Assembly (NCBI RefSeq): GCF_037104765.1
Contig: NZ_JBAWSY010000003.1
Coordinates: 186,001 to 250,000 of the forward strand
From: Psychrobacillus mangrovi
GTDB taxonomy: Bacteria; Bacillota; Bacilli; Bacillales_A; Planococcaceae
DNA: 64,000 nucleotides
Direction of reading: 5' to 3'
Shown: positions 1 to 8,801 of the stretch, one piece after another
Layout: each line of letters opens with the position of its first letter
Numbering within the stretch: position 1 is the first letter of the stretch
Program-made: the position numbers and the translations under genes
The notes under the pieces: model-generated
The model's database searches: none
What the model was told of the DNA's origin: nothing
Seen by the model: the letters and a program-made list of their open reading frames with translations, nothing else

Positions 1-1688
1 TTATTAAAACTTTAGAAAAGATTGCATTATATATGGAGTTACAAGGAGAAAATCCTTTTAAAGTTTCTGCATTTCGCAAAGCTGCCCAAGTAATAGAATT
101 AGATTCAAGAAGTCTTTCAGAAATGGATAATATTCTTAAACTTAAGGGAATCGGTGCTGCGACAGGAACCGTTATAGAAGACTTAATGAATAAGGGAGAA
201 TCCTCCTTACTTATGGAACTACAAAAATCAGTACCAAGTGGATTACTTCCTATGTTAAAAATACCAGGTCTTGGTGGTAAGAAAATTGCAAAGCTATATA
301 AAGAATTACAAGTAGATTCAATAGAAGCGTTAAAAGAAGCTTGTGAATCACATAAGGTTCAAAAGCTTCCTGGATTTGCTGCAAAGACAGAAGTGAAAAT
401 ACTTGCCGAACTAGAAAACTTTCAAGCGAAACCTGAAAGAAGTGCAGTTTGGCTATTGGAGCCAATTGTTGAATTAATTAATGAGAAGCTTTCACATATT
501 TCTGCAATTGAAAAATTTTCTGTCGCAGGTTCATATAGAAGGATAAAGGAAGCCAGTAAGGATATCGATTTTATCATTGCAACAAAATTCCCAATCGAAG
601 TTAGAGAAGAGCTATTAAAAGTACTTCCAGTTTTAAAAATTATTGCTGCTGGTGATACAAAAGTTTCTATTACACTTGATGTAGAAAATGAAATAGACGT
701 TGACTTTCGTTTAGTGAACAGTGATCAATTTGCTTCTGCCCTCAACCATTTTACAGGTTCAAAGGATCATAATATCAAAATGAGACAAATTGCAAAGGAC
801 CGAGGGATGAAGATAAGTGAATATGGTGTGGAGTTAGAAGATGGGACTGTTCAGCACTTTCAATCTGAGGAGGAGTTCTATGCATTTTTCGATTTGCCGT
901 TTATACCACCAACAGTTCGAGAAGATGGCTTAGAGTTTACAAAGCTAGAACAGTTACCACTACTAGTAACGTTAGAGGACATAAAAGCAGATCTTCATAT
1001 GCATACTACATGGTCGGATGGAGCTTATTCCATTGAAGAAATGGTGGAAGCTTGTCGAGCTAAAGGATATTCGTACATAGTCATTACTGATCATTCCGAT
1101 TATTTAAAAGTAGCAAATGGACTATCTAGAGAGCGTTTGTTACATCAAATAGAAACAGTTCGCAATATAAACGAAAAGTATACAGATATTGAAATATTTG
1201 CGGGTACAGAAATGGATATACTTCCTGATGGGTCGCTGGACTTTGATGAGGATATTTTAAAACAATTGGATTTTGTTATTGCTTCGATCCATTCAAGCTT
1301 TAGTCAACCCCAGGATAAAATAATGGAGCGTTTATTTAATGCAATTAAAAATCCATATGTACACATGATTGCACACCCAACGGGAAGAATTATTGAAACA
1401 CGTAATGGATATAATCCAGATGTCCCGACTTTAATCGATTGGGCAAAGGAATATGGAAAAATACTCGAGCTCAATGCTAGCCCATATCGTTTAGATTTAA
1501 ATACAGAATATTTAAAGCTAGCAAAGGAATCTGGTGTTCCTATTGCCATAAATACAGATGCTCATCATATCAACCAACTAAAATACATGGATATTGGTGT
1601 GCGCTATGCACAAAAAGCTTGGTTATCTAAAGAAGAAATTGTGAATACATGGACTTTAGAAAAATTTAAGCAATTTATAACGAAATAA
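1..1688 (+). CDS. polX: DNA polymerase/3'-5' exonuclease PolX (5' end cut by window)
   Basis: Family X DNA polymerase used in base-excision repair and gap filling. The reading frame is open from base 3, and the codons before the first ATG (33) read as polX sequence, so the true start lies just upstream and a few residues are missing. Numbered from that ATG: helix-hairpin-helix motifs near residues 37-50 and 76-90 (IPGLGGKK), the nucleotidyltransferase GSYRR...DIDF signature near 165-180, and a C-terminal PHP phosphoesterase domain opening with DLHMHTTWSDG near residue 320. Metal-ligand histidines (HSS, HPTGR, NTDAHH) are present. It sits 15 bp before mutS2, as in B. subtilis (yshC-mutSB). Domain assignment is firm; repair roles come from family knowledge. 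Confidence 0.95.
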   Translation, partial: IKTLEKIALYMELQGENPFKVSAFRKAAQVIELDSRSLSEMDNILKLKGIGAATGTVIEDLMNKGESSLLMELQKSVPSGLLPMLKIPGLGGKKIAKLYKELQVDSIEALKEACESHKVQKLPGFAAKTEVKILAELENFQAKPERSAVWLLEPIVELINEKLSHISAIEKFSVAGSYRRIKEASKDIDFIIATKFPIEVREELLKVLPVLKIIAAGDTKVSITLDVENEIDVDFRLVNSDQFASALNHFTGSKDHNIKMRQIAKDRGMKISEYGVELEDGTVQHFQSEEEFYAFFDLPFIPPTVREDGLEFTKLEQLPLLVTLEDIKADLHMHTTWSDGAYSIEEMVEACRAKGYSYIVITDHSDYLKVANGLSRERLLHQIETVRNINEKYTDIEIFAGTEMDILPDGSLDFDEDILKQLDFVIASIHSSFSQPQDKIMERLFNAIKNPYVHMIAHPTGRIIETRNGYNPDVPTLIDWAKEYGKILELNASPYRLDLNTEYLKLAKESGVPIAINTDAHHINQLKYMDIGVRYAQKAWLSKEEIVNTWTLEKFKQFITK

Positions 1689-1703
1689 ATAGGAGGTGCC
1701 TTA

Positions 1704-4067
1704 GTGATAACTGAAAGAGCACTGAAAACATTAGAATATTATAAAATAAGAGAAGAGTTATCGAGATACTGTACGTCTTCAATAGGAAAAAGTCATATAG
1801 ATGCGCTTGTTCCTTCTGTAGATTACGCGGAAGTAACAAAGCTTTTGGAAGAAATGGATGAAGGATTAACTGTACTGCGTTTACGAGGAAATGTGCCAAT
1901 GGGTGGCATTACAGATATTCGTCCTCATGCTAAAAGAGCTCAAATCGGTGGTATGTTGAGTCCGATGGAGTTGATGGAAACGGCAAGCACAATCCGTGCG
2001 AGTAAAATTTTACGTCAATTTCTAGAAAATGTAGCGGAATCAGAAGATGTAGAGATAGCTCATCTTCTAGAGAAAAAGGATGCAATGCCTATTCTTACTG
2101 CGTTAGAACATGAAATTAATAATTGTATTGATGAAAATGGTACTGTTTTAGATAGCGCTAGTAGTACATTGCGGTCTATTCGTCAGCAGCTACGTATTTA
2201 TGTAGGACGGGTTCGTGAAAAATTAGAGAGCTATACAAGAGGTGCCAATGCATCCAAAATGTTGTCGGATTCAATTATTACGATTCGTAACGACCGCTAT
2301 GTTATTCCAGTGAAATCAGAATATAGAAGTCATTATGGTGGAATCATTCATGATCAATCCTCTTCCGGACAAACACTTTTTATTGAACCATCTGCAGTTG
2401 TTCAATTGAATAATGATATACGGGGCTTGAAAGTAAAAGAACAAGAAGAAATTGAACGAATATTAATTAAGCTAACAGCAGAGGTGGAAATAGTCGGCCA
2501 TGAAATCTTCCAATTAGTAAATATACTAGGTGAAATTGACGCTATTTTAGCTAAAGCAAAATATGGGCAAGCCGAGAAATGTACGATGCCGTTAATTAAT
2601 AACGAAGGGTATATAAGGTTAGTAAAGGCAAGACACCCACTTATTCCTATAGACACTGCCGTAACAAATACAATTGAATTTGGAAGAGATATTACTGCTA
2701 TTGTTATTACTGGTCCCAATACAGGTGGTAAGACGGTTACACTAAAAACAGTAGGTTTATGTACGTTGATGGCACAGAGTGGAATACCTATTCCTGCCTT
2801 AGACGGTTCTGAAGTTGCTTTGTTTGAAACTGTATTTGCTGACATTGGGGACGAGCAATCAATTGAACAAAGTTTAAGTACCTTCTCTTCTCACATGGTC
2901 AATATAGTTGATATTTTAAAAAAATATGATGAAAAATCTTTAATATTATTTGACGAGCTTGGAGCAGGTACAGATCCTCAAGAAGGGGCAGCCCTTGCTA
3001 TATCTATTTTGGATGCTGTTCATGGAACGGGAGCACGCGTGATGGCGACTACTCATTATCCTGAACTAAAAGCATATGGCTATAATCGTCCAGGAGTCGC
3101 AAATGCAAGCGTGGAGTTTGATATTGAAACATTAAGTCCCACTTATAAATTGTTAATCGGAGTACCAGGGCGCAGTAATGCATTTGAAATCTCTGAACGA
3201 CTAGGACTTCCAACACATATTATTGCACAAGCTCAATCCTTTACCGGTACAGACCGTGGGGAAGTCAATTCCATGATAGCATCTCTTGAAGAAAGTAGAA
3301 GACAAGCAGAAAGAGATGCAGAAGAAACTGAAGAACAGTTAGAAGAAGCACGTCAAGTAAAAGAAGAGCTAGAACAAAAACTTTCAGATCTTGATAAGAA
3401 GAAAGAGCAATTAGAGCAAAAAGCAAAAGAGAAAGCGAAGAAAATTATAGAAGAAGCAAGACAAGAAGCCGACGAGATTATTAGCGAGTTACGAAAAATG
3501 CAAGCAAATACGCATAAGCTTGTAAAAGAACATGAACTAATTGATGCAAAAAAACGTTTGGAAGAGGCTTTACCAAACAATCCGGTATTGAAAAAACAAA
3601 AGAAATTAAATGAAAAAATGAAAGAACTAAAAGCAGGTGATGAAGTAAAGGTGCTTAGTTTTGGTCAAAAAGGTACTTTACTTGAGAAGCTATCCAACTC
3701 GGAGTGGTCAGTACAAATAGGCATGTTAAAGATGAAACTAGATGAATCAGACTTGGAATATATAAAACCTGAAAAACAAAAACAAACAGTATCAGTAAAT
3801 GCGGTTAGAGGTAGAGACTCTCATGTAAAACTAGAGCTAGATCTTCGAGGAGAACGGTATGAAGATGCCATTATCCGCACAGAAAAATATTTGGATGATG
3901 CAATTCTTGCAAACTATCCACGTATTTCCATTATTCACGGGAAAGGTACAGGTGTTTTAAGACAAGCCATTCAACAATATTTGAAAAACCACTCTCGTGT
4001 GAAAAGTTATCGATATGGAGAAGCAGGAGAAGGTGGGCATGGAGTTACTGTAGTTGAATTAAAGTAA
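1704..4067 (+). CDS. mutS2: Endonuclease MutS2
   Basis: MutS2 is a MutS-family ATPase that acts on recombination intermediates and collided ribosomes rather than in mismatch repair. The protein is 787 aa, the usual length. It has Walker A GPNTGGKT near residue 335, Walker B LILFDELGAGTDP near 413, a long charged coiled coil at about 520-625, and a C-terminal Smr nuclease domain from about residue 710 (LDLRGERYEDA, HGKGTGVLR). It starts at GTG 1704, with AGGAGGTG at 1691 giving correct spacing. It is probably co-transcribed with polX upstream and the DUF350 gene downstream. No missing motifs. Confidence 0.97.
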   Translation: MITERALKTLEYYKIREELSRYCTSSIGKSHIDALVPSVDYAEVTKLLEEMDEGLTVLRLRGNVPMGGITDIRPHAKRAQIGGMLSPMELMETASTIRASKILRQFLENVAESEDVEIAHLLEKKDAMPILTALEHEINNCIDENGTVLDSASSTLRSIRQQLRIYVGRVREKLESYTRGANASKMLSDSIITIRNDRYVIPVKSEYRSHYGGIIHDQSSSGQTLFIEPSAVVQLNNDIRGLKVKEQEEIERILIKLTAEVEIVGHEIFQLVNILGEIDAILAKAKYGQAEKCTMPLINNEGYIRLVKARHPLIPIDTAVTNTIEFGRDITAIVITGPNTGGKTVTLKTVGLCTLMAQSGIPIPALDGSEVALFETVFADIGDEQSIEQSLSTFSSHMVNIVDILKKYDEKSLILFDELGAGTDPQEGAALAISILDAVHGTGARVMATTHYPELKAYGYNRPGVANASVEFDIETLSPTYKLLIGVPGRSNAFEISERLGLPTHIIAQAQSFTGTDRGEVNSMIASLEESRRQAERDAEETEEQLEEARQVKEELEQKLSDLDKKKEQLEQKAKEKAKKIIEEARQEADEIISELRKMQANTHKLVKEHELIDAKKRLEEALPNNPVLKKQKKLNEKMKELKAGDEVKVLSFGQKGTLLEKLSNSEWSVQIGMLKMKLDESDLEYIKPEKQKQTVSVNAVRGRDSHVKLELDLRGERYEDAIIRTEKYLDDAILANYPRISIIHGKGTGVLRQAIQQYLKNHSRVKSYRYGEAGEGGHGVTVVELK

Positions 4068-4135
4068 AATATAAAATATTGAAACCTTTTATTTTGTTGA
4101 ACGTAGAGTAAGAAAAGTTTAAAGGGGTTATTTAA

Positions 4136-4549
4136 ATGATACTATTAAGTTTTTGGTCGAACCCACTTGTGGAGTCTGCTGGCTATTTTAGCGTAGTCAT
4201 ATTGTGCTTAGTCGTTTCCATGGTAATATTTGAAATCGTAACAAAGTATAAAAATTGGGTAGAAATCAAAAACGGGAATTTAGCTGTTGCAATGGCAACT
4301 GGAGGGAAAATATTTGGTGTATGTAATATTTTTCGTTACTCAATAGATCAACATAATTCACTCTTTGAAATGATTGGATGGGGAGGGTTTGGTTTTTTCC
4401 TGCTCATCATTGCATATTGGTTATTTGAATTTTTAACACCCTCTTTTAATGTGGACAAAGAAATTGAACAGGACAACCGTTCTGTTGGTTTTATTTCTCT
4501 CATAATATCCGTAGGTTTGTCATTTGTTATCGGTGCAAGTATTTCATAG
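4136..4549 (+). CDS. yshE: DUF350 family integral membrane protein (YshE-like)
   Basis: 137-aa protein with four predicted membrane segments (about residues 10-35, 48-70, 78-100, 115-137) arranged as two DUF350-like halves. Family function is unknown. Identification rests on the hydrophobic pattern and its position between mutS2 and the acyl-CoA ligase gene, exactly where yshE lies in B. subtilis. Start ATG 4136 follows AAAGGGG. A 26-codon ORF with its own ribosome-binding site follows directly. Confidence 0.8.
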   Translation: MILLSFWSNPLVESAGYFSVVILCLVVSMVIFEIVTKYKNWVEIKNGNLAVAMATGGKIFGVCNIFRYSIDQHNSLFEMIGWGGFGFFLLIIAYWLFEFLTPSFNVDKEIEQDNRSVGFISLIISVGLSFVIGASIS

Positions 4550-4560
4550 GAGAGATAAAA

Positions 4561-4641
4561 ATGGAAAAATTATCGAAAGTGTTAATAGCGGTAGGCATAT
4601 GTTTTGTTATAGTCGGAATAGTATATGTAGTAATAAATTAA
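4561..4641 (+). CDS. 26-aa single-pass membrane microprotein
   Basis: Short ORF starting ATG at 4561. It encodes a short basic N-terminus (MEKLSK) followed by one hydrophobic helix of about 19 residues (VLIAVGICFVIVGIVYVVI). GGAGAG lies upstream at good spacing, overlapping the end of the DUF350 gene, and a strong terminator begins at its stop codon, so it closes the polX-mutS2-yshE transcript. Function unknown. It looks like a genuine small membrane protein because start, ribosome-binding site, hydrophobic profile and terminator all agree. No homolog was recalled. Confidence 0.55.
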   Translation: MEKLSKVLIAVGICFVIVGIVYVVIN

Positions 4642-4670
4642 GAATGAGCAGCCAACTCATTCTTTTTTTT
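4641..4670 (+). terminator. Rho-independent terminator after polX-mutS2-yshE
   Basis: AGAATGAG and CTCATTCT form a perfect 8-bp stem with a 7-nt loop, followed by eight T. Confidence 0.85.
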
Positions 4671-4678
4671 ACAAGGAA

Positions 4679-4707
4679 TTGAATTGTCATTCATTTTTCA
4701 TTATAAT
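4679..4707 (+). promoter_or_regulatory. Sigma-A promoter of lcfA with a FadR-like half-site in the spacer
   Basis: TTGAAT (4679-4684) and TATAAT (4702-4707) are 17 bp apart. The spacer contains TCATTCA (4688-4694), identical to one arm of the full FadR palindrome at 6493. A FadR-repressed promoter is expected here from B. subtilis; the second arm is poorly matched. Confidence 0.6.
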
Positions 4708-4755
4708 AAAAAATAGGAATATTCACGCTATTATAAAACAAAGGGGGTTTTTATA

Positions 4756-6450
4756 ATGACAGAAAGAATATGGTTAGCAAATTATCCACCTGAAATACCG
4801 CATTCGCTAAATTATGAAGCTATTCCAATTCAAGAGTATCTAACTAGAGCGTATAAAAAATTTCCATCTAATGTAGCTATTCATTTCATGGGGAAGGATA
4901 TTACGTACAAAGAGCTCTATGAATCTTCTTTGAAGTTTGCAAATTACCTGCAAACTTTAGGGGTTCAAAAAGGTGATCGGGTTGCTATTATGCTGCCAAA
5001 CTGTCCGCAAGGAGTTATTGGATACTACGGTGCGCTTTATGCAGGTGCCATTGTCGTGCAGACAAACCCATTGTATACGGAAAGAGAAATATCCTACCAA
5101 ATGAAGGACTCAGGTGCGAAAGTAATATTAGCATTGGACATTTTATTCCCTCGGATTTCTAAGGTTTTGAAAGAGACAGAGCTTGAAAATATTATTATTA
5201 CAGGTATTAAAGATTACTTACCTTTCCCTAAAAATGTAGTATATCCTTTTATTCAAAAGAAGCAATACGGATTTAGTGTAAAAGTTGAACATCGTGGAAT
5301 GAATCATTTATTCCCTGAAATTATGAAAGTCGCTAAGGCTGAACCTATTAAGCTTTCTTTTGATTTTGAAGTAGATATTGCACTTTTACAGTATACAGGT
5401 GGAACAACTGGATTCCCAAAAGGTGTTATGTTGACACATAAAAATCTAGTTTCGAATACTGCTATGTGTACAGCATGGATGTATAAATGTAAAGAGGGAG
5501 AAGAAAGTATTTTAGGTGTCCTACCATTTTTTCATGTTTATGGTTTGACAACTGTCCTTATTTTCTCTGTAATGTTAGGAAATAGAATGATATTATTACC
5601 TAAATTCGACGTGGAGACCGCTCTTAAAACGATTGATAAGCAAAAACCAACAATCTTTCCTGGAGCTCCAACAATATATATAGGGTTATTAAATCATCCT
5701 GATATTCAAAAATACGATCTCTCTTCAATTGTTGCTTGTCTAAGTGGTTCAGCACCATTACCAGTCGAAGTGCAAGAAAAATTTGAAAAAGTTACGGGAG
5801 GTAAATTAGTAGAAGGCTATGGATTAACAGAAACTTCCCCAGTTACACATGCAAATTTAATCTATAGTGATGAACGCATTAAAGGTTCTGTTGGTATTCC
5901 TTGGCCAGATACGGATGCTGCAATTTTTAATGTTGATTCAACGATTCCGCTTCCTCCAGGTGAGATAGGTGAAATAGCTGTAAAAGGACCTCAAGTAATG
6001 AAAGGCTATTGGAATCGTCCGGAGGAAACAGCAATGACAATGCGTGACGGATGGTTTTTAACTGGTGATTTAGGGTATATGGGTGAAAACGGTTTCTTTT
6101 ACGTCGTTGATCGCAAAAAAGATATGATCATAGCAGGGGGATACAATATTTATCCACGGGACGTTGAAGAAGTATTATATGAACACCCTGCAATACAAGA
6201 ATGTGTAGTAGCAGGTGTCCCTGATCCTTATCGTGGGGAAACAGTTAAAGCATTTATCGTATTAAAAGAAGGTGCAAGTGTTACAGAAGAGGAGTTAAAC
6301 AAGTTCTGTCGTGACAATCTAGCTGCTTTTAAGGTTCCAAGAATCTATGAATTTAGAAAAGAACTACCAAAAACAGCAGTTGGAAAGATTTTAAGAAGAA
6401 CGCTAATAGAACAAGAAAAAGAAAAATTAAAACAAGCACTAGAGGCATAA
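4756..6450 (+). CDS. lcfA: Long-chain fatty acid-CoA ligase
   Basis: 564-aa acyl-adenylate-forming enzyme that activates long-chain fatty acids to acyl-CoA, the entry step of beta-oxidation. It carries the AMP-binding P-loop motif YTGGTTGFPKG near residue 215, GYGLTETSP near 355, the TGD motif (FLTGDLG) near 435, and the C-terminal catalytic lysine in GKILRR near 547. Length is typical. It starts at ATG 4756 after AAAGGGGG. It is first in the lcfA-fadR-fadB-etfB-etfA set, the same order as in B. subtilis. fadR has its own promoter, so lcfA may be partly a separate unit. Confidence 0.96.
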   Translation: MTERIWLANYPPEIPHSLNYEAIPIQEYLTRAYKKFPSNVAIHFMGKDITYKELYESSLKFANYLQTLGVQKGDRVAIMLPNCPQGVIGYYGALYAGAIVVQTNPLYTEREISYQMKDSGAKVILALDILFPRISKVLKETELENIIITGIKDYLPFPKNVVYPFIQKKQYGFSVKVEHRGMNHLFPEIMKVAKAEPIKLSFDFEVDIALLQYTGGTTGFPKGVMLTHKNLVSNTAMCTAWMYKCKEGEESILGVLPFFHVYGLTTVLIFSVMLGNRMILLPKFDVETALKTIDKQKPTIFPGAPTIYIGLLNHPDIQKYDLSSIVACLSGSAPLPVEVQEKFEKVTGGKLVEGYGLTETSPVTHANLIYSDERIKGSVGIPWPDTDAAIFNVDSTIPLPPGEIGEIAVKGPQVMKGYWNRPEETAMTMRDGWFLTGDLGYMGENGFFYVVDRKKDMIIAGGYNIYPRDVEEVLYEHPAIQECVVAGVPDPYRGETVKAFIVLKEGASVTEEELNKFCRDNLAAFKVPRIYEFRKELPKTAVGKILRRTLIEQEKEKLKQALEA

Positions 6451-6457
6451 TTGTAGA

Positions 6458-6486
6458 TTGACATTCAGAAAAATTAAATATAATAT
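6458..6486 (+). promoter_or_regulatory. Probable fadR promoter
   Basis: TTGACA at 6458-6463 is followed after 17 bp by TAATAT (6481-6486), or after 15 bp by TATAAT (6479-6484). The FadR operator begins 7 bp downstream, at about the expected transcription start. Confidence 0.6.
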
Positions 6487-6492
6487 AAAAAT

Positions 6493-6512
6493 ATGAATGA
6501 ATCATCATTCAT
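6493..6512 (+). promoter_or_regulatory. FadR operator (autoregulatory)
   Basis: ATGAATGA-ATCA-TCATTCAT is a perfect 8-bp inverted repeat and matches the B. subtilis FadR box (TGAATGA-N4-TCATTCA) as I recall it. It lies between the fadR promoter and the fadR start, so FadR probably represses its own transcript and the downstream fadB-etfB-etfA genes. Long-chain acyl-CoA would relieve this (family knowledge). Confidence 0.8.
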
Positions 6513-6536
6513 ATTTTTATTTTGGTGGTGAATTCA

Positions 6537-7118
6537 TTGAAGAAAGACAAGCCTAAATATAAACAAATTATCGATGCGGCAATTATTGTTATCGCAGAAA
6601 ATGGCTATCATCAATCGCAAGTTTCCAAAATTGCGAAACAAGCAGGTGTAGCTGACGGGACAATCTATTTATATTTTAAGAACAAGGAAGATATTTTAAT
6701 CTCAGTTTTCGAAGAGAAGATGGAGATGTTCGCAGAAAACTTAAAAGTTATTTTAAAAGAAAACACGACATCTTCAGAAAAATTGTTTAAAATGATCGAA
6801 AATCATTTTAATGTATTAGCAGAAGATCATCATTTAGCAACAGTGACTCAATTAGAATTAAGACAATCGAATTTAGCATTACGACTAAGAATCAATGAGA
6901 TACTAAAAAACTATCTAGTATTATTGGATACTATCTTAAAAGAAGGAATTGAAAATGGCGAATTTGATCCAACGATCGATATCCGCTTAGCAAGACAGAT
7001 GGTTTTTGGTACAATTGATGAGACGACTACTACTTGGGTAATGAATGAGTATAAGTATGATTTAGTTGCCTTAACTGATAAAGTACATCGTCTATTATTT
7101 AAGGGGTTAAAAGCATAA
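6537..7118 (+). CDS. fadR: TetR-family fatty-acid degradation regulator FadR
   Basis: 193-aa TetR regulator. The N-terminal HTH (about residues 10-55; NGYHQSQVSKIAKQAGVADG) is nearly identical to B. subtilis FadR (YsiA), and the C-terminal ligand domain keeps VTQLELRQSN and GTIDETTTTWVMN. I place the start at TTG 6537 (MKKDKPKY...), because TGGTGGTG at 6523-6530 is then the ribosome-binding site at normal spacing and the N-terminus matches the known protein. A longer frame open from TTG 6522 would swallow that site. It responds to long-chain acyl-CoA in the known family member. The gene follows lcfA and is preceded by its own operator. Confidence 0.93.
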   Translation: MKKDKPKYKQIIDAAIIVIAENGYHQSQVSKIAKQAGVADGTIYLYFKNKEDILISVFEEKMEMFAENLKVILKENTTSSEKLFKMIENHFNVLAEDHHLATVTQLELRQSNLALRLRINEILKNYLVLLDTILKEGIENGEFDPTIDIRLARQMVFGTIDETTTTWVMNEYKYDLVALTDKVHRLLFKGLKA

Positions 7119-7137
7119 CAAAGGGGAAGGTGAACAG

Positions 7138-7911
7138 ATGGAATTTTTGACATGGACTATCGAGGACGGAGTAGCTACTGTTACGTTTAACCGTCCGCCA
7201 GCAAATGCGTTGGCAAGAGGAGTTATTTTAGAAATAAATGAATTACTGGATGCAGTAGAAAATGATGAATCTGTTCGAGTTATATTGTTGAAGGGAGAAG
7301 GGAGATTCTTTTCTGCTGGAGCAGATATTAAGGAATTTACTTCTATTTCAACAGGGGCAGAATTTTCAGAATTGGCAGCAAATGGTCAATCTATTTTCGA
7401 AAGATTAGAAACCTTCTCAAAACCTGTCATAGCTGCAATTCATGGAGCCGCACTTGGTGGTGGTCTTGAATTAGCAATGAGCTGTCATATTAGACTAGTA
7501 GCAGAGAATGCTAAGCTAGGACTCCCTGAGTTACAGCTAGGATTGATACCAGGCTTTGCAGGAACGCAACGTCTACCACGTTATGTTGGCTTTGCAAAAG
7601 CAGCTGAAATGTTATTAACAAGTGAGCCAATAAGTGGGAAAGATGCTGCGCAATTCGGGCTTGCTAATCATGCTTACCCAGAAGAGGAATTATTTGATCG
7701 AGCACAAGAGCTTGCATATAAAATTGCAAAGAAAAGTCCAATTGCTGTTAAAGCAGCACTTGAAATGCTTCAGTATGTGAAGCCTGCATCGTACTATGAA
7801 GGGGTAAAAGCCGAAGCAAATGCTTTTGGAACTGTTTTTGTTTCAGAAGATGCAAAAGAAGGTATTACTGCCTTTTTAGAAAAAAGAAATCCTGTATTTA
7901 AAGGGAAGTAA
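7138..7911 (+). CDS. fadB: Enoyl-CoA hydratase
   Basis: 257-aa crotonase-fold enzyme hydrating trans-2-enoyl-CoA in beta-oxidation. The oxyanion-hole segment FSAGADIKEF is near residue 62, and HGAALGGGLELAMSCHIR near 102 carries the CoA-binding region. The catalytic glutamates expected in hydratases are at LPELQLGLIPGFAGTQRL. Start ATG 7138 follows AAGGGGAAGG. It lies 19 bp after fadR. Some crotonase paralogs are isomerases; gene context favours the hydratase called YsiB/FadB in B. subtilis. Confidence 0.9.
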   Translation: MEFLTWTIEDGVATVTFNRPPANALARGVILEINELLDAVENDESVRVILLKGEGRFFSAGADIKEFTSISTGAEFSELAANGQSIFERLETFSKPVIAAIHGAALGGGLELAMSCHIRLVAENAKLGLPELQLGLIPGFAGTQRLPRYVGFAKAAEMLLTSEPISGKDAAQFGLANHAYPEEELFDRAQELAYKIAKKSPIAVKAALEMLQYVKPASYYEGVKAEANAFGTVFVSEDAKEGITAFLEKRNPVFKGK

Positions 7912-7945
7912 AAATAATAATCTAATGCATTAGGAGGAATTCTAA

Positions 7946-8719
7946 ATGAATATTTATGTTTTAGTAAAACGTACATTTGATACAGAAGAAAAAATTGTTG
8001 TGAGCGGTGGCAAAATTCAAGAAGATGGAGCAGAATTCATCATCAACCCTTACGATGAATATGCGATTGAAGAAGCAATCCAAGTTCGCGACGCACAAGG
8101 TGGAGAAGTTACTGTACTTACGATTGGTGGAGAAGATGCGGAGAAACAATTACGCACTGCTCTAGCGATGGGTGCCGATAAAGCTGTTCTTATCAATACA
8201 GAAGATGATGTAGAAGAATTGGATCAATTCACAGCTGCTTATATTATCTCAGAGTATTTAAAAGATAAAAATCCTGATTTAATTTTAGCAGGAAATGTTG
8301 CAATTGATGGTGGCTCTGGTCAAGTTGGTCCGCGTGTCGCAGAATTATTAGGGATCAATTATGTTACAACTATTACTAATTTAGAAATTGATGGGACTAC
8401 AGTGACTATCAAACGTGATGTGGAAGGTGATACTGAGGTACTTGAAACTTCTTTACCACTATTAGTAACGGCTCAACAAGGGCTAAACGAACCGCGATAC
8501 CCTTCGTTACCAGGAATTATGAAAGCGAAGAAAAAACCTTTAGAAGAAGTGGAATTAGATGATTTAGATATAGACGAAGACGATGTAGAAGCGAAAATTG
8601 AAACAATTGAAATTTATTTACCTCCTAAAAAGGAAGCGGGAAAAATATTGGAAGGCGAATTAGCTGACCAAGTTAAAGAGTTAGTTCATTTACTTCATTC
8701 AGAAGCAAAAGTGATTTAA
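7946..8719 (+). CDS. etfB: Electron transfer flavoprotein beta subunit
   Basis: 257-aa ETF small subunit. With EtfA it accepts electrons from acyl-CoA dehydrogenases and passes them to the quinone pool. ETF-beta features are present: the MNIYVLVKRTFDTE start, the AMP-binding region GGEDAEKQLRTALAMGADKAVL near residue 53, and NVAIDGGSGQVGPRVAELLG near 110. Ribosome-binding site AGGAGG precedes ATG 7946. etfA follows after an 82-bp gap containing two small palindromes. Confidence 0.95.
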   Translation: MNIYVLVKRTFDTEEKIVVSGGKIQEDGAEFIINPYDEYAIEEAIQVRDAQGGEVTVLTIGGEDAEKQLRTALAMGADKAVLINTEDDVEELDQFTAAYIISEYLKDKNPDLILAGNVAIDGGSGQVGPRVAELLGINYVTTITNLEIDGTTVTIKRDVEGDTEVLETSLPLLVTAQQGLNEPRYPSLPGIMKAKKKPLEEVELDDLDIDEDDVEAKIETIEIYLPPKKEAGKILEGELADQVKELVHLLHSEAKVI

Positions 8720-8739
8720 TCTTTTTCTTCAGTATTGTT

Positions 8740-8775
8740 TTCCACTTATAAGTGGAATCTGAATTCGAACGAATT
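8740..8775. repeat. Two adjacent palindromes between etfB and etfA
   Basis: TTCCACTTATAAGTGGAA (8740-8757) is a perfect 18-bp palindrome, and AATTCGAACGAATT (8762-8775) a second one. They sit 25-60 bp before the etfA start. They could tune the relative expression of the two ETF subunits by mRNA processing or translation; no U-tract follows, so they are not obvious terminators. Confidence 0.4.
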
Positions 8776-8801
8776 TATATTTAAAATGGGAGGAAATTAA
8801 C

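Noticed and set aside
2402..2845. 147-codon minus-strand ORF inside mutS2
   Set aside because: Antisense shadow of a strongly conserved gene with no start signals.
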